From Bacteroidaceae bacterium (GTDB lineage: Bacteria; Bacteroidota; Bacteroidia; Bacteroidales; Bacteroidaceae), in the NCBI GenBank assembly GCA_017555845.1, contig JAFZFO010000054.1:1-44013 (forward strand): a DNA stretch of 44,013 nucleotides, read 5' to 3'. Of this stretch, positions 9,401 to 17,258 are shown in pieces. The notes beneath the pieces are model-generated. The model made no database searches, was not told the origin of the DNA, and saw nothing but the letters and a program-made list of their open reading frames with translations. Each line of letters begins with the position of its first letter. Position 1 is the stretch's first letter. Both the position numbers and the translations under genes were made by a program.

Positions 9401-10132
9401 GCCAACGCTACTGCATCACTCTTTGGCGACACCGAGATGGCAGAGATTCCCAAGCCCGAGATCCCCGCAGGCGGCAACTGGAGCACCCTTGAGCGTCTGA
9501 ACCGCGAGAGGGAGCTTGTAGGTATCTATCTGTCGGCACATCCGCTCGATGACTACGCACTCATCCTCAATGAGTTCTGCAACACAAAGGCATCGGAGAT
9601 GGACAACATTGAAGCACTCCGTGGCCGCAAGATCACACTTGGCGGCGTTGTCAGCGACCCGCCGCGCACAGGTTTCACAAAGAAAGGAAGCCCATACGGA
9701 GTTGCAAAGATAGAGGACTTCAGCGGTTCGGCCGAGATGTTCTTCTTTGGCGACGACTGGATGAAGAAGCAGAACTACTTCATCCCCGGAAACTTCCTCT
9801 ACATTAAGGGAAGCCTCCAGCCACGCCGTTGGGACGAGACAAAGTTCGACTTTGTTGTAGACAGTATAGAGCTGATGCCGGAAATAAAGGATGGCATGGT
9901 AAAGAGCATAACCATTACATTCGATGTAATGTCACTTACCGAGGAGGTATACAGCACAATCATCGACTATACCGAGAAGCATCCCGGCAACAGCAAGCTC
10001 ATCTTCAAGATAAAGGACTACGAGCAGGAGTTCACTCTTGAACTTGCATCCAAGAACCGCGACATCGAGGTTCTGCCAGAACTGCTCGACTATATAAAAG
10101 AGATTGAGAACATTGAATATAAATTGAATTAA
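6437..10132 (+). CDS. dnaE: DNA polymerase III subunit alpha
   Basis: Replicative polymerase catalytic subunit of 1231 residues. The N-terminal PHP domain begins at once (FVHLHVHSQYSILDG, residues 4-18), which fixes the start at the ATG at 6437. An ATG 150 nt upstream would add an unconserved tail. The palm domain has PGRGSAAGS followed by the catalytic PDIDVDFDDDGRG (Asp466, Asp468, Asp470). The fingers region has RPGPMDYIP, and the C-terminal part carries the helix-hairpin-helix (VKGVGESAV) and an OB-fold region (KITLGGVVSD). Chromosomal replication is its role. trxA follows after 20 nt and a small acidic protein after that, apparently as one unit. It is divergent from psd. Confidence 0.97.
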   Translation: MQDFVHLHVHSQYSILDGQAAIKKLVDKAIADNMKGIAITDHGNMMGIKEFFNYVSKINSKKSDEEKFKPIIGCEVYVAERRLFNKELKEDMRGHHLILLAKNQTGYHNLVKIVSKAWSEGYYYNPRTDKTEIEKYHEGIICCSACLGGEVPQLIKNGDLAKAEEVIMWFKNLFGDDYYLELQLHKATVERANHEVYPLQVEVNKHIIELSKKCGVKLICSNDVHFVDEENAEAHDRLICLSTGRDLDDPTRMLYSKQEWMKTKAEMAEMFGDIPEAMANTVEICDKVEYYTIDSAPIMPNFAIPEEFGTEEGYRQTITHQQLFDEFTQDEKGNVVMSQEDGEKKIKKLGGYDKLYRIKLEGDYLRKLAYDGAKKCYPEPFTQELTDRIDFELHIMKTMGFPGYFLIVQDFIKAAREELGVSVGPGRGSAAGSVVAYTLGITRVDPIKYDLLFERFLNPDRISLPDIDVDFDDDGRGRVLNWVTEKYGQEKVAHIITYGTMATKLAIKDVARVQKLPLDVSNKLCKAIPDRLPDGMKMNLPNAIQAVPELREAEASPDPILRDTIKYAKMLEGNVRNTGVHACGTIICRDDITDHVPISIAEDKETGEKMLVTQYEGSVIEETGLIKMDFLGLKTLSVIKEAIENIRQSLKIDVDIDTIPIDDPKTYELYSAGNTIGTFQFESPGMQKYLRELQPSTFEDLIAMNALYRPGPMDYIPDFIKRKHDPSLVQYDIPCMEKYLKDTYGITVYQEQVMLLSRLLADFTRGESDTLRKAMGKKLKAKLDELKPKFINGGKKNGHDEKVLEKIWADWEKFASYAFNKSHATCYSWVAYQTAYLKANYPSQYMAGAMSRNLDKITEITKLMQECKSMGINVLGPDVNESRRKFSVNKKGDIRFGLCAVKGVGESAVQCIIDEREANGPFKSIFDFVERVNLTACNRKNLECLAFAGAFDELPGDISREQYANTNSKGDQFLEALIRYGNTYQTDKANATASLFGDTEMAEIPKPEIPAGGNWSTLERLNRERELVGIYLSAHPLDDYALILNEFCNTKASEMDNIEALRGRKITLGGVVSDPPRTGFTKKGSPYGVAKIEDFSGSAEMFFFGDDWMKKQNYFIPGNFLYIKGSLQPRRWDETKFDFVVDSIELMPEIKDGMVKSITITFDVMSLTEEVYSTIIDYTEKHPGNSKLIFKIKDYEQEFTLELASKNRDIEVLPELLDYIKEIENIEYKLN

Positions 10133-10152
10133 CCCATAAAACAAAAAGAATT

Positions 10153-10467
10153 ATGGCAACAAATGTAACAAACGAGAACGCAAAAGAATTCATGGCAACC
10201 GAATTGCCAATAGTACTTGACTTCAGCGCAGCATGGTGTGGTCCTTGCAAGCAGTTGGCACCAATCATCGACGAGCTTTCTGAGGAGTATGCAGGCCGCA
10301 TCGCAGTGGGCAAATGCGACATCGAGGAGGCAGATGACCTCACAATTGAGTACGGTATCCGCAACGTACCTACAGTTCTTTTCATCAAGGACGGTAAGGT
10401 TGTTGACCGTTTCGTAGGCTCAAAGTCAAAGGGCGACGTACAGGCAAAGTTCGAGGCACTTCTCTAA
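10153..10467 (+). CDS. trxA: Thioredoxin
   Basis: A cytoplasmic disulfide reductase of 104 residues, full length for thioredoxin, with the WCGPC active site (Cys29 and Cys32), the cis-proline segment NVPTVLF and the FVGSKSKGD end. There is no signal peptide. It lies 20 nt after dnaE and 19 nt before a small acidic gene, which suggests co-transcription. Confidence 0.95.
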   Translation: MATNVTNENAKEFMATELPIVLDFSAAWCGPCKQLAPIIDELSEEYAGRIAVGKCDIEEADDLTIEYGIRNVPTVLFIKDGKVVDRFVGSKSKGDVQAKFEALL

Positions 10468-10486
10468 TCCTTCAAAAATTCCGACT

Positions 10487-10807
10487 ATGAACAACGACGA
10501 ATTTGCAATGGACGATCTCGATGATGAGAAGACCATAGCGTTTATACGTGAGAGACTGCCACAGGATCTGAAGGAGAAGTACAGCGACGACGAGTTCTAC
10601 TTTTTCCTTGATACCATCTACGACTACTACGACAAGAGCGGTATCCTCGACAGCAACAATGAGTATGTCGACATAGACATCAACGAGATTGCCGAATTCA
10701 TTGCCAAAGAGGCAAAGAAATGCGAGATCGGCAACTTCGACCCCGAGGAGCTCTATTTCATTGTGGAAGGAGAGTTGGCATATAATGGCATAATAGATGA
10801 GGAGTGA
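10487..10807 (+). CDS. Small acidic protein of unknown function downstream of trxA
   Basis: A 106-residue, very acidic protein (many Asp and Glu), predicted mostly alpha-helical, with aromatic-rich stretches such as EFYFFLDTIYDYYD. There is no signal peptide, membrane segment or Cys. It follows trxA by 19 nt and is followed by a terminator about 70 nt downstream, so it is probably the last gene of the dnaE-trxA unit. I know of similar small conserved proteins in Bacteroidetes but cannot name a function. Confidence 0.75.
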   Translation: MNNDEFAMDDLDDEKTIAFIRERLPQDLKEKYSDDEFYFFLDTIYDYYDKSGILDSNNEYVDIDINEIAEFIAKEAKKCEIGNFDPEELYFIVEGELAYNGIIDEE

Positions 10808-10875
10808 CCTATCTATTGTTCTAAATTATAGGTAAATTGATGACAAGGAATTATCATTCCAAAGCATCAAATAAA

Positions 10876-10903
10876 AAAGGACAAACTTCAATGTTTGTCC
10901 TTT
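10876..10903 (+). terminator. Terminator of the dnaE-trxA unit
   Basis: An 11-bp perfect stem (10876-10886 with 10893-10903) and a 6-nt loop. A-rich sequence precedes it and CTTTAT follows. Confidence 0.85.
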
Positions 10904-10941
10904 CTTTATAGCAATAATATAGAAGTTGACCCGGCGGCCCC

Positions 10942-11040
10942 TGTCATACTGAGCAAAGCGAAGACGTGTTGTTGAGGGCATGCCCGAAAAATCTCTGTTC
11001 CGCGTGGTTATGAGATCCTTCACATCCGTTCAGGATGACA
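10942..11040. repeat. Palindrome-ended element of the TGTCATnCTGA type
   Basis: About 99 bp bounded by inverted ends: TGTCATACTGA at 10942-10952 and TCAGGATGACA at 11030-11040, with one mismatch. Inside lie an AGCGAAG motif (10956-10962) and, inverted, GAGATCCTTCA (11012-11022). It holds no gene and fills the space between two stops. Similar TGTCATCCTGA...GAAGGATCT sequences are common dispersed repeats in Bacteroidales genomes. Confidence 0.6.
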
Positions 11041-11099
11041 AATTCGCGAATAATGTCAACATTGGGTCAACTGCTATATTATTACCTTATTTATTTGTT

Positions 11100-13022
11100 T
11101 TACAGCAACTTTGCAAAAAGCTCTATAGCCTGATACTCGGGCAATCCAATCTTATTGAACAGTGCAGCAGTACCCTGGGTACGTTCCTCGGCACGCTGCC
11201 AGAACTCACGCGCATCCTCGCCAGGGAATGGAACGATATCCTTCTGTGAGAGGTGACGGAAGATTGCGTGACGTTTGCGGATGAGTTCCTCAGGGCTGAG
11301 AGGCACAGCCATATCGGCAACAGCCAGATCCCACTCCTGCCATGCTCCGCGGTAGAGCCATATGTGGCACTCCTTGGCCCAATCCTCGTCCTTGACCTCT
11401 TCAAAGGCACGCAAGACAGCCTCGATGCAGACACGGTGTGTGCCATGAGGATCGGTAAGGTCACCGGCAGCATAGATCTGATGAGGCTTTACCTCGCGCA
11501 TGAGTGCCTTTACAATCTCAATATCATCATCGCTCAACTGTCCCTTCTTGATACCACCGGTCTCATAGAAAGGCAAGTTCAGGAAGTGTGCGTTCGTGCG
11601 GTCATCAAGGCCTATAGAGCGGCATGCGGCACGTGCCTCGGCGCGGCGTATGGCACCTTTGAGGTCGAGCAGCTTTCGTGGCTCGGGCTCGCCGGACTTC
11701 TTGTTGGCAATGATTTCACGTATCTCGTCAAAGGCATCACCAAAGCCCATCTCCTTGGCTGTGTCAATGTTCTGCAACACCACATCGTCATAGACTGCCA
11801 CGTTACCCGATGTCTGATATGCGACATGCACATCGTGTCCATGCTCGATAAGACGGTTGAAGGTTCCACCCATTGAGATGACATCGTCATCGGGGTGTGG
11901 CGAGAAGATGATCACTCGCTTGGGGAATGGTGTAGATGACACAGGGCGTGTGCTGTCATCGGCATTCGGTTTGCCACCGGGCCATCCCGAAATGATGTGC
12001 TGTATCTCATTGAAGACGCGGATGTTTATCTTGTCATAAGTATCCACACGCTCCAGGAGGTCGGACAGTGAGTTCTTGATATAATCCTGATGAGTGAGCT
12101 TGAGGATTGGCTTGTCTACAGTCTGGCACAACCAGATGACAGCCTTGCGGATAAGCTTGTCACTCCACTCGATTGGAGGCGCAACAAGCCATGGTTCCTT
12201 GACACGTGTGAGTTCCTGCGCAGCAGCCTCATCCATGACAACCTGCACGTTGTCGTGGTTCTGCAGGCAAGTTGCCGGATACTCCTCGCTGACAACGCCC
12301 TCAATGAGTCTCTTTGCCACTCCGGCCTTGTCCTCGCCCCACATCATAAGTACAATTTTCTTTGCACTCATGATTGTCTCCAGACCCATTGTGATTGCCA
12401 TCTTGGGCACCTCGTTGGGATTTGAGAAGAACTTGTCCTGTGTCTTGCGTGTGTTATAGCTCAACTGTACAAGACGTGTTGTCGAGTGGGTATAGCTACC
12501 GGGCTCGTTGAAACCAATCTGGCCAAGCTCGCCAACGCCCATGATCATAAGGTCGATGCGGCCATTGACCATCTGCTCGTAACGGCGGCAATAGTCGTTT
12601 ACCTCATCGCGCGCCACTGTTCCATCGGGGAAGAACACGTTTTCGGGAGCAATGTCCACATAGTTGAGGAACTCCTCATATACACGGTGGTTACGGCTTT
12701 GGGGCGATGATGATGCCATTGGATAGAACTCATCAAGACTGTAAACGACAACATTCTTGAAGCTCACCTCGCCAGCCTTGTAACGGTTCACAAGTTCGGC
12801 ATAGAGCCCGAGCGGTGTGCGACCTGTCGAAAGACCAAGAGCAAAGGGTCTCTCTCCTTTATGGGCCTTGATTGCATCAACTACAACATCGGCTGCCGCA
12901 TTTGCACCATTCTTCTCGGTATCACAAATGGTCGTTGCTACTTTTTCGAATTTACATATACTCTCTATTGAAGCCGAGACAGGCAGTTCGCCTATCTTTG
13001 GCAATACAAATTTTGGATTCAT
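11100..13022 (-). CDS. NagB-like glucosamine-6-phosphate deaminase fused to a PIG-L/LmbE deacetylase domain
   Basis: A 640-residue two-domain cytoplasmic protein. Residues about 20-290 are a NagB-like isomerase/deaminase domain with GLSTGRTP (phosphate loop), YSLDEFYPM (Asp97) and the loop GVGELGQIGFNEPGS. In E. coli NagB that loop reads D-G-H-x4-E. Here the Asp and His positions are Leu166 and Gln168, and only Glu173 remains. Residues about 365-600 are a PIG-L/LmbE domain with the zinc motif HPDDD (376-380) and DPHGTH. Together they could deacetylate GlcNAc-6-P and deaminate GlcN-6-P to fructose-6-P. Similar fusions occur in Bacteroides, but the reaction is not certain given the changed triad. 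It lies 75 nt downstream of the anSME gene on the same strand, consistent with amino-sugar catabolism. Confidence 0.8.
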   Translation of the reverse strand: MNPKFVLPKIGELPVSASIESICKFEKVATTICDTEKNGANAAADVVVDAIKAHKGERPFALGLSTGRTPLGLYAELVNRYKAGEVSFKNVVVYSLDEFYPMASSSPQSRNHRVYEEFLNYVDIAPENVFFPDGTVARDEVNDYCRRYEQMVNGRIDLMIMGVGELGQIGFNEPGSYTHSTTRLVQLSYNTRKTQDKFFSNPNEVPKMAITMGLETIMSAKKIVLMMWGEDKAGVAKRLIEGVVSEEYPATCLQNHDNVQVVMDEAAAQELTRVKEPWLVAPPIEWSDKLIRKAVIWLCQTVDKPILKLTHQDYIKNSLSDLLERVDTYDKINIRVFNEIQHIISGWPGGKPNADDSTRPVSSTPFPKRVIIFSPHPDDDVISMGGTFNRLIEHGHDVHVAYQTSGNVAVYDDVVLQNIDTAKEMGFGDAFDEIREIIANKKSGEPEPRKLLDLKGAIRRAEARAACRSIGLDDRTNAHFLNLPFYETGGIKKGQLSDDDIEIVKALMREVKPHQIYAAGDLTDPHGTHRVCIEAVLRAFEEVKDEDWAKECHIWLYRGAWQEWDLAVADMAVPLSPEELIRKRHAIFRHLSQKDIVPFPGEDAREFWQRAEERTQGTAALFNKIGLPEYQAIELFAKLL

Positions 13023-13097
13023 AGTTATGGTCGGTTAGTTAAGTTTTTTAGTTAAAGTTTTTCCACATTTCGGGAAGCTGTCACATAATGACAGATA

Positions 13098-14339
13098 TCA
13101 TTTTCTGTTCATGATTTCCGATGCCGGCAAGCCTTTATCAAGCAGCATCTTCATATAGCGCATATGAGGGTCGGTGTGACGGAAGAACATCTTGTAACCG
13201 TCGCACAGCACGTTCATATATGGTTCTCCATTCTTGGCATAGGCAAAGCGATGTTTGGGGCACTCGCCATGGCAAAGGAAATAGTAGTTGCATCGCTTGC
13301 ACTCCATTGGCAGGGCGTCGCGCTTGTCGCGACCGAATGTCTGCTGCTCGGGGCTGCGGTACATTGCGGCAAGTTCCTTCTCCTTGATGTTGCCCAGGCG
13401 GTATTCGGGATAGACAAAGTGGTCGCATGAGTAGACATCGCCATTATGCTCCACCACCAGACCATCGCCACACACCTCACTGAAGGCGCAGAGCGGCGGC
13501 TGGACACCGCACCAGTTGGCAAGCGTGACATCAAAAAGCTGTACAAAGCAACGGCCGACATCGAACTTCAGCCACTCATCAAAGACATCACACATAAACT
13601 GTCCGTATCCCTTTGCCGACACCGACCAGGGAGCCTCAACGGCATCTTCCTCGTCGGGCGACACAATGAGCGGGCGTTTGCCGGGGCGCTGGATGACATA
13701 CTCCACCACCGGCAGGAACTGCATGAAAGGATTCAATGAGCGCAGGAACTTGTATACCTCGGCTCCACGTCCCTCGCTGCGTGCATTTACGGTAGAGAGA
13801 ATGTTGAACTCTACACCGGTGCGCGACATCAGTTCAACACCCTTCATCACACGGGCAAAGGTTGGAGCACCACCGCAGTCACGGCGGAAGGCATCATGTA
13901 TATCCTCGGGACCGTCGAGCGACAGGCCGATGAGGAAATTGTTGTCCTTGAAGAAACTGCACCACTCCTCGTTAAGCAGGATGCCGTTTGTCTGCAAGGA
14001 GTTCTCTATTCTCTTGCCATCGGCATACTTCTGCTGCAACTCCATAGCCTTGCGGAAGAAGGGCAGGCCTGCCATCAACGGCTCGCCGCCATGCCAACAG
14101 AAGGAGATTTCCTCCTGCGATGCACCCTCGATGTACTGTTTGATGTATGTCTCAAGCAGTTCATCGCTCATCTTAGGCATTACTCCGCTATATATCTCGC
14201 TCTTGTCACGATAGTAACAGTAGTGACAGTCGAGGTTACACGCCGAGCCAATGGGTTTTACCATTGTGGAGAATGCCGGCGCACGCCTCATCTTGGCTAC
14301 ATCGGCAAGATGCAGATTATTTCTTTTATTACTTTTCAC
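13098..14339 (-). CDS. Anaerobic sulfatase-maturating enzyme (radical SAM/SPASM)
   Basis: Oxidises the active-site Ser or Cys of sulfatases to formylglycine without oxygen. The 413-residue protein has the radical SAM motif C-x3-C-x2-C (Cys34, Cys38, Cys41) near the N-terminus. The mid region contains SFCWHGGEPLMAGLPF and ETSL-type strands, and a C-terminal Cys-rich SPASM region includes CDHF, CKRCNYYFLCHGECPKHRF and related ligands. Length matches anSME. The start overlaps the upstream sulfatase stop by 11 nt, which points to translational coupling with its probable substrate, a Ser-type sulfatase. A start at Met17 is possible. Confidence 0.92.
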   Translation of the reverse strand: MKSNKRNNLHLADVAKMRRAPAFSTMVKPIGSACNLDCHYCYYRDKSEIYSGVMPKMSDELLETYIKQYIEGASQEEISFCWHGGEPLMAGLPFFRKAMELQQKYADGKRIENSLQTNGILLNEEWCSFFKDNNFLIGLSLDGPEDIHDAFRRDCGGAPTFARVMKGVELMSRTGVEFNILSTVNARSEGRGAEVYKFLRSLNPFMQFLPVVEYVIQRPGKRPLIVSPDEEDAVEAPWSVSAKGYGQFMCDVFDEWLKFDVGRCFVQLFDVTLANWCGVQPPLCAFSEVCGDGLVVEHNGDVYSCDHFVYPEYRLGNIKEKELAAMYRSPEQQTFGRDKRDALPMECKRCNYYFLCHGECPKHRFAYAKNGEPYMNVLCDGYKMFFRHTDPHMRYMKMLLDKGLPASEIMNRK

Positions 14340-15909
14340 ACTCTATAAATTCCTGTTCGCCATACTGCTGCTGCAACTTCACGAGTTTCTCCTTCAGCTG
14401 CGCAGTGATTTCCTCTGTTCCGGGCTGGCCGTAGATATTGTTGAGCTCGTGCTTGTCGTTCTCAAGATCGAAGAGTTCCCAAACTCCATCCTCATAGAAG
14501 TGGATGAGTTTGTAACGCTCGGTGCGGACACCAAGATGGCACTTCACAGCGTGCTCATCGGGGTACTCATAATAGTGGTAATATACACCATCGCGGTTAG
14601 GCTCCCACTCCTCGCCTTTGAGGACAGGAAGGAATGAACAGCCATGGATATCCGATGGGACCTCAACGCCTGCAAGTTCAAGGAATGTAGGTGCATAGTC
14701 GATGTTCTGGACCATTTCCATAGACTCACCCTTTACACCGCCCGGCAAGCGAACGAGCAACGGGGTGCGGAATGATTCCTCGTACATCCATCGCTTGTCG
14801 AACCAGCCATGTTCGCCCATATAGAAGCCCTGGTCCGAGGTGTAGACAATAAGGGTATTGTCCATAAGGCCCTCGGCCTCGAGATAATCAAGCACACGGC
14901 CTACGTTGCGGTCAACCGATGTTATCACGCGCAGATAGTCACGCATATACTGCTGATACTTCCATGCATCGAGTTCCTTGCCTGTGAGACCTGCAGCCTT
15001 GAACTTTTCAATGATTACATCATAGTGTGCATCCCATGCCTTTTTCTGCTCGGTATTCATATTGTTGTATATGCGGCGGCCCCACTCCTCAAGGTCGGGA
15101 CGGCTGTGGATGGTGCTGTCCTTGTCGGCCATCTTCAGGTCATATACAATGTCCATATCCTTGCTGATTGACATCTTCTGGATCTTCGCAGCCTCACGGG
15201 TATCGTAGTTGTCGAAGAATGTCTCGGGCAACGGGAAGTTGCTGTCGGCAAAGAGATCGAGGTCACAAGTATCGGGCATCCAGGTGCGGTGTGGCGCCTT
15301 ATGATGCAACAACAGACAGAACGGTTTGCTTGCATCACGGCCACTCTCGAGCCAGTCAAGGGCAAGATCGGTTGTCACGTTTGTAGCATAGCCTTCGCGC
15401 TGTACCTTCTCGCCATTACAAATGAAAGTCGGGTTGTAATAATCGCCCTGACCAATGAGAATATCCCAATGGTTGAAACCTGTAGGATCAGAAGTCAAAT
15501 GCCACTTACCGATTACGGCAGTCTCATAACCCTGCTGCTGCAACAATTTGGGGAATGTCTGCTGGCTGCCGTCGAAAGATGAGCGGTTGTCGGTAAAGCC
15601 ATTGGTAAAGCTGTGCTTACCAGTGAGCATACATGCACGCGAAGGACCGCTGATTGAGTTGGCCACGAAACTGTTTGTAAAGCGCAGACCATCGGCCGCA
15701 ATGCGGTCAATGTTCGGAGTGCGGATAAATGAAGTGTCGTATGCGCTGATTGTCTGATATGAGTGGTCATCGCACATGATAAAAAGGATGTTCATTGGTT
15801 CTTTTGGTTTTTCCTCGTTTGCACCACATGATGCAACAAGAGGCAGCACTGCTGCGCCGGCCATTGAGATACCGAGAACTTTTTTTGTCTTGTCGTAAAT
15901 GTTATTCAT
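14329..15909 (-). CDS. Ser-type sulfatase lipoprotein, probably N-acetylglucosamine-6-O-sulfatase (S1_11-like)
   Basis: Removes sulfate esters from glycans outside the cytoplasm. The start at 15909 gives 526 residues with a lipoprotein signal ending LVASC (Cys28). Metal ligands start at CDDHS (Asp47, Asp48). The catalytic signature is S-G-P-S-R-x4-T-G at 87-97, so Ser87 would be converted to formylglycine. Later landmarks are GKWHLT, HHKAPHRTWMP and SDQGFYMGEHGWFDKRWMYEES. The overall pattern resembles the Bacteroides GlcNAc-6-sulfatases (S1_11) by my recollection, so that substrate is an inference. An open frame extends 63 nt further upstream, but residue 22 is the credible start. It overlaps the downstream anSME gene by 11 nt. 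Confidence 0.85.
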   Translation of the reverse strand: MNNIYDKTKKVLGISMAGAAVLPLVASCGANEEKPKEPMNILFIMCDDHSYQTISAYDTSFIRTPNIDRIAADGLRFTNSFVANSISGPSRACMLTGKHSFTNGFTDNRSSFDGSQQTFPKLLQQQGYETAVIGKWHLTSDPTGFNHWDILIGQGDYYNPTFICNGEKVQREGYATNVTTDLALDWLESGRDASKPFCLLLHHKAPHRTWMPDTCDLDLFADSNFPLPETFFDNYDTREAAKIQKMSISKDMDIVYDLKMADKDSTIHSRPDLEEWGRRIYNNMNTEQKKAWDAHYDVIIEKFKAAGLTGKELDAWKYQQYMRDYLRVITSVDRNVGRVLDYLEAEGLMDNTLIVYTSDQGFYMGEHGWFDKRWMYEESFRTPLLVRLPGGVKGESMEMVQNIDYAPTFLELAGVEVPSDIHGCSFLPVLKGEEWEPNRDGVYYHYYEYPDEHAVKCHLGVRTERYKLIHFYEDGVWELFDLENDKHELNNIYGQPGTEEITAQLKEKLVKLQQQYGEQEFIECEK

Positions 15910-15976
15910 AATGGTTCGTTTTGTTTTAATCCACTGCTCTGGCGGCATTGCACATACCGCCACAGACTGCATATTG

Positions 15977-15984
15977 CGAAGATA
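15977..15984 (-). promoter_or_regulatory. Candidate -7 box of the sulfatase-anSME unit
   Basis: Minus strand TATCTTCG followed by CA, one base from TAnnTTTG and identical to the box before the GH20 gene. No clear -33 TTTG is seen. The start codon is about 68 nt downstream. Confidence 0.4.
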
Positions 15985-16040
15985 TAATAAAATATTGAAA
16001 TATTTTAGAAATTAAATATTTTTAGTTTTCAGTAACAAAA

Positions 16041-16069
16041 AACGCCTGTCGCATTAAGCGGCAGGCGTT
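16041..16069 (-). terminator. Terminator of the ROK kinase gene
   Basis: A 12-bp stem (16041-16052 with 16058-16069, one G-T pair) and a 5-nt loop. On the minus strand it is followed by TTTTTTG. It sits 20 nt after the kinase stop. Confidence 0.85.
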
Positions 16070-16088
16070 GTATAATAAGTTGCAGGAA

Positions 16089-17048
16089 TCAATCAATCCA
16101 ACCGAGGGCCGAAGCACCAAGTACGGCAGCATCAGCACCTGGGAGAGAAGACTTGAGCACCTTCACCTTATCCTTCCACAAGAAGACTACGTTCTCGTTC
16201 ATCTGCTTGCGGATTGGCTCGAGCAACAGCTCGCCGGCATTAGCCAGACCACCGAAGAGGATAATTGCTTCAGGAGCTGAGAATGCAATGAAGTTGCAGA
16301 ATGCATCGCCAAGCACCTTACCTGTAAAGTCAAAGATTTCATTGGCAAGCTTATCACCATTGATGGCAGCATCATAGAGCATCTTTGATGTGAGTTCGTC
16401 AATGCATATGTCGCGGAGGCTACTTGGCTCATCGCGCTCTACAAGCCATTTCTTTGCAGTGCGCACGATACCTGTTGCCGAAGCATATGTCTCGAGACAG
16501 TCGGTACGTCCGCAACCGCATGAGCGACCCTCAAGAACCGGAGCTGTAACGTGACCGAGCTCGCCTGCAAAACCGTCATGACCATAGATGAGCTGGCCGT
16601 TGGCTACGATACCGCTACCGACACCTGTACCGAGTGTGATGTACACGAAGTCCTTCATACCCTGTGCCACACCATACTTCATCTCACCGATAGCCGCAGC
16701 ATTGGCATCGTTTGTAACCTTTGTTGGGAGACCGGTCTTCTTCTCAATGAGCTTGCCAAGAGGCACGATACCCTTCCATGGCAAGTTGGCAGCATTCACA
16801 ATCTCGCCTGTATAATAGTTGGCCATAGGAGCACCAATACCAACACCCTCGAGTTTGCCCTCGCAACCGTTCTCGGCAGCAAGTTTCTTGATTACGTTCG
16901 CAATAGAATCTGTATACTCCTCAAGATCAGGGTGAGCCTGTGTCTTGATAGAATCATCCTTTGCAAGGATATGTCCTTTAACATCAACAAGACCAATCAC
17001 GGTATTTGTACCGCCAAGGTCAATTCCAATTACATATTTTTCGCTCAT
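16089..17048 (-). CDS. ROK family sugar kinase (glucokinase / N-acetylhexosamine kinase)
   Basis: Phosphorylates a hexose or N-acetylhexosamine at C6 with ATP. The 319-residue protein has the ATP loop DLGGTNT at residues 10-16, the catalytic-aspartate segment NDANAAAIGE, GTGVGSGIV and the zinc motif CGCGRTDCLETY typical of ROK proteins. There is no DNA-binding domain, so it is a kinase rather than a repressor. In Bacteroides fragilis the ROK enzyme RokA accepts glucose and N-acetylated amino sugars. With a hexosaminidase, sialidases and a NagB-like protein nearby, GlcNAc or ManNAc is a plausible substrate, but this is inference. It has its own terminator and a divergent promoter region facing the GH20 gene. 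Confidence 0.88.
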   Translation of the reverse strand: MSEKYVIGIDLGGTNTVIGLVDVKGHILAKDDSIKTQAHPDLEEYTDSIANVIKKLAAENGCEGKLEGVGIGAPMANYYTGEIVNAANLPWKGIVPLGKLIEKKTGLPTKVTNDANAAAIGEMKYGVAQGMKDFVYITLGTGVGSGIVANGQLIYGHDGFAGELGHVTAPVLEGRSCGCGRTDCLETYASATGIVRTAKKWLVERDEPSSLRDICIDELTSKMLYDAAINGDKLANEIFDFTGKVLGDAFCNFIAFSAPEAIILFGGLANAGELLLEPIRKQMNENVVFLWKDKVKVLKSSLPGADAAVLGASALGWID

Positions 17049-17100
17049 AATTTATATAGATTAGTTATATCCGTCGGAAACCGTAAACCGGTAACATTTG

Positions 17101-17108
17101 CGAATGTA
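17101..17108 (-). promoter_or_regulatory. Candidate -7 box of the ROK kinase gene
   Basis: Minus strand TACATTCG followed by CA, one base from TAnnTTTG, about 53 nt upstream of the start codon. Confidence 0.35.
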
Positions 17109-17214
17109 AACAAAAAAAATCAGTTATCACGCACAAAAGCCCAGAAACTGTCTAAAATTCTTGGCAAAACAACATTTTTATGGTTTATCCTTTTTTCATT
17201 GGGTATGTTTGCAT

Positions 17215-17222
17215 TATCTTCG
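17215..17222 (+). promoter_or_regulatory. Candidate -7 box of the GH20 gene
   Basis: TATCTTCG followed by CA, one base from TAnnTTTG, about 37 nt before the start codon. A TTG lies 13 nt upstream, closer than usual. Confidence 0.4.
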
Positions 17223-17258
17223 CAAAGTATTTTTTAATAAAATTATATACTAAGAGAT

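Noticed and set aside
13078-13094. Hairpin between anSME and the NagB-like gene
   Set aside because: Only 6 bp with no T-run; not enough to call a terminator, so the two genes may be co-transcribed.
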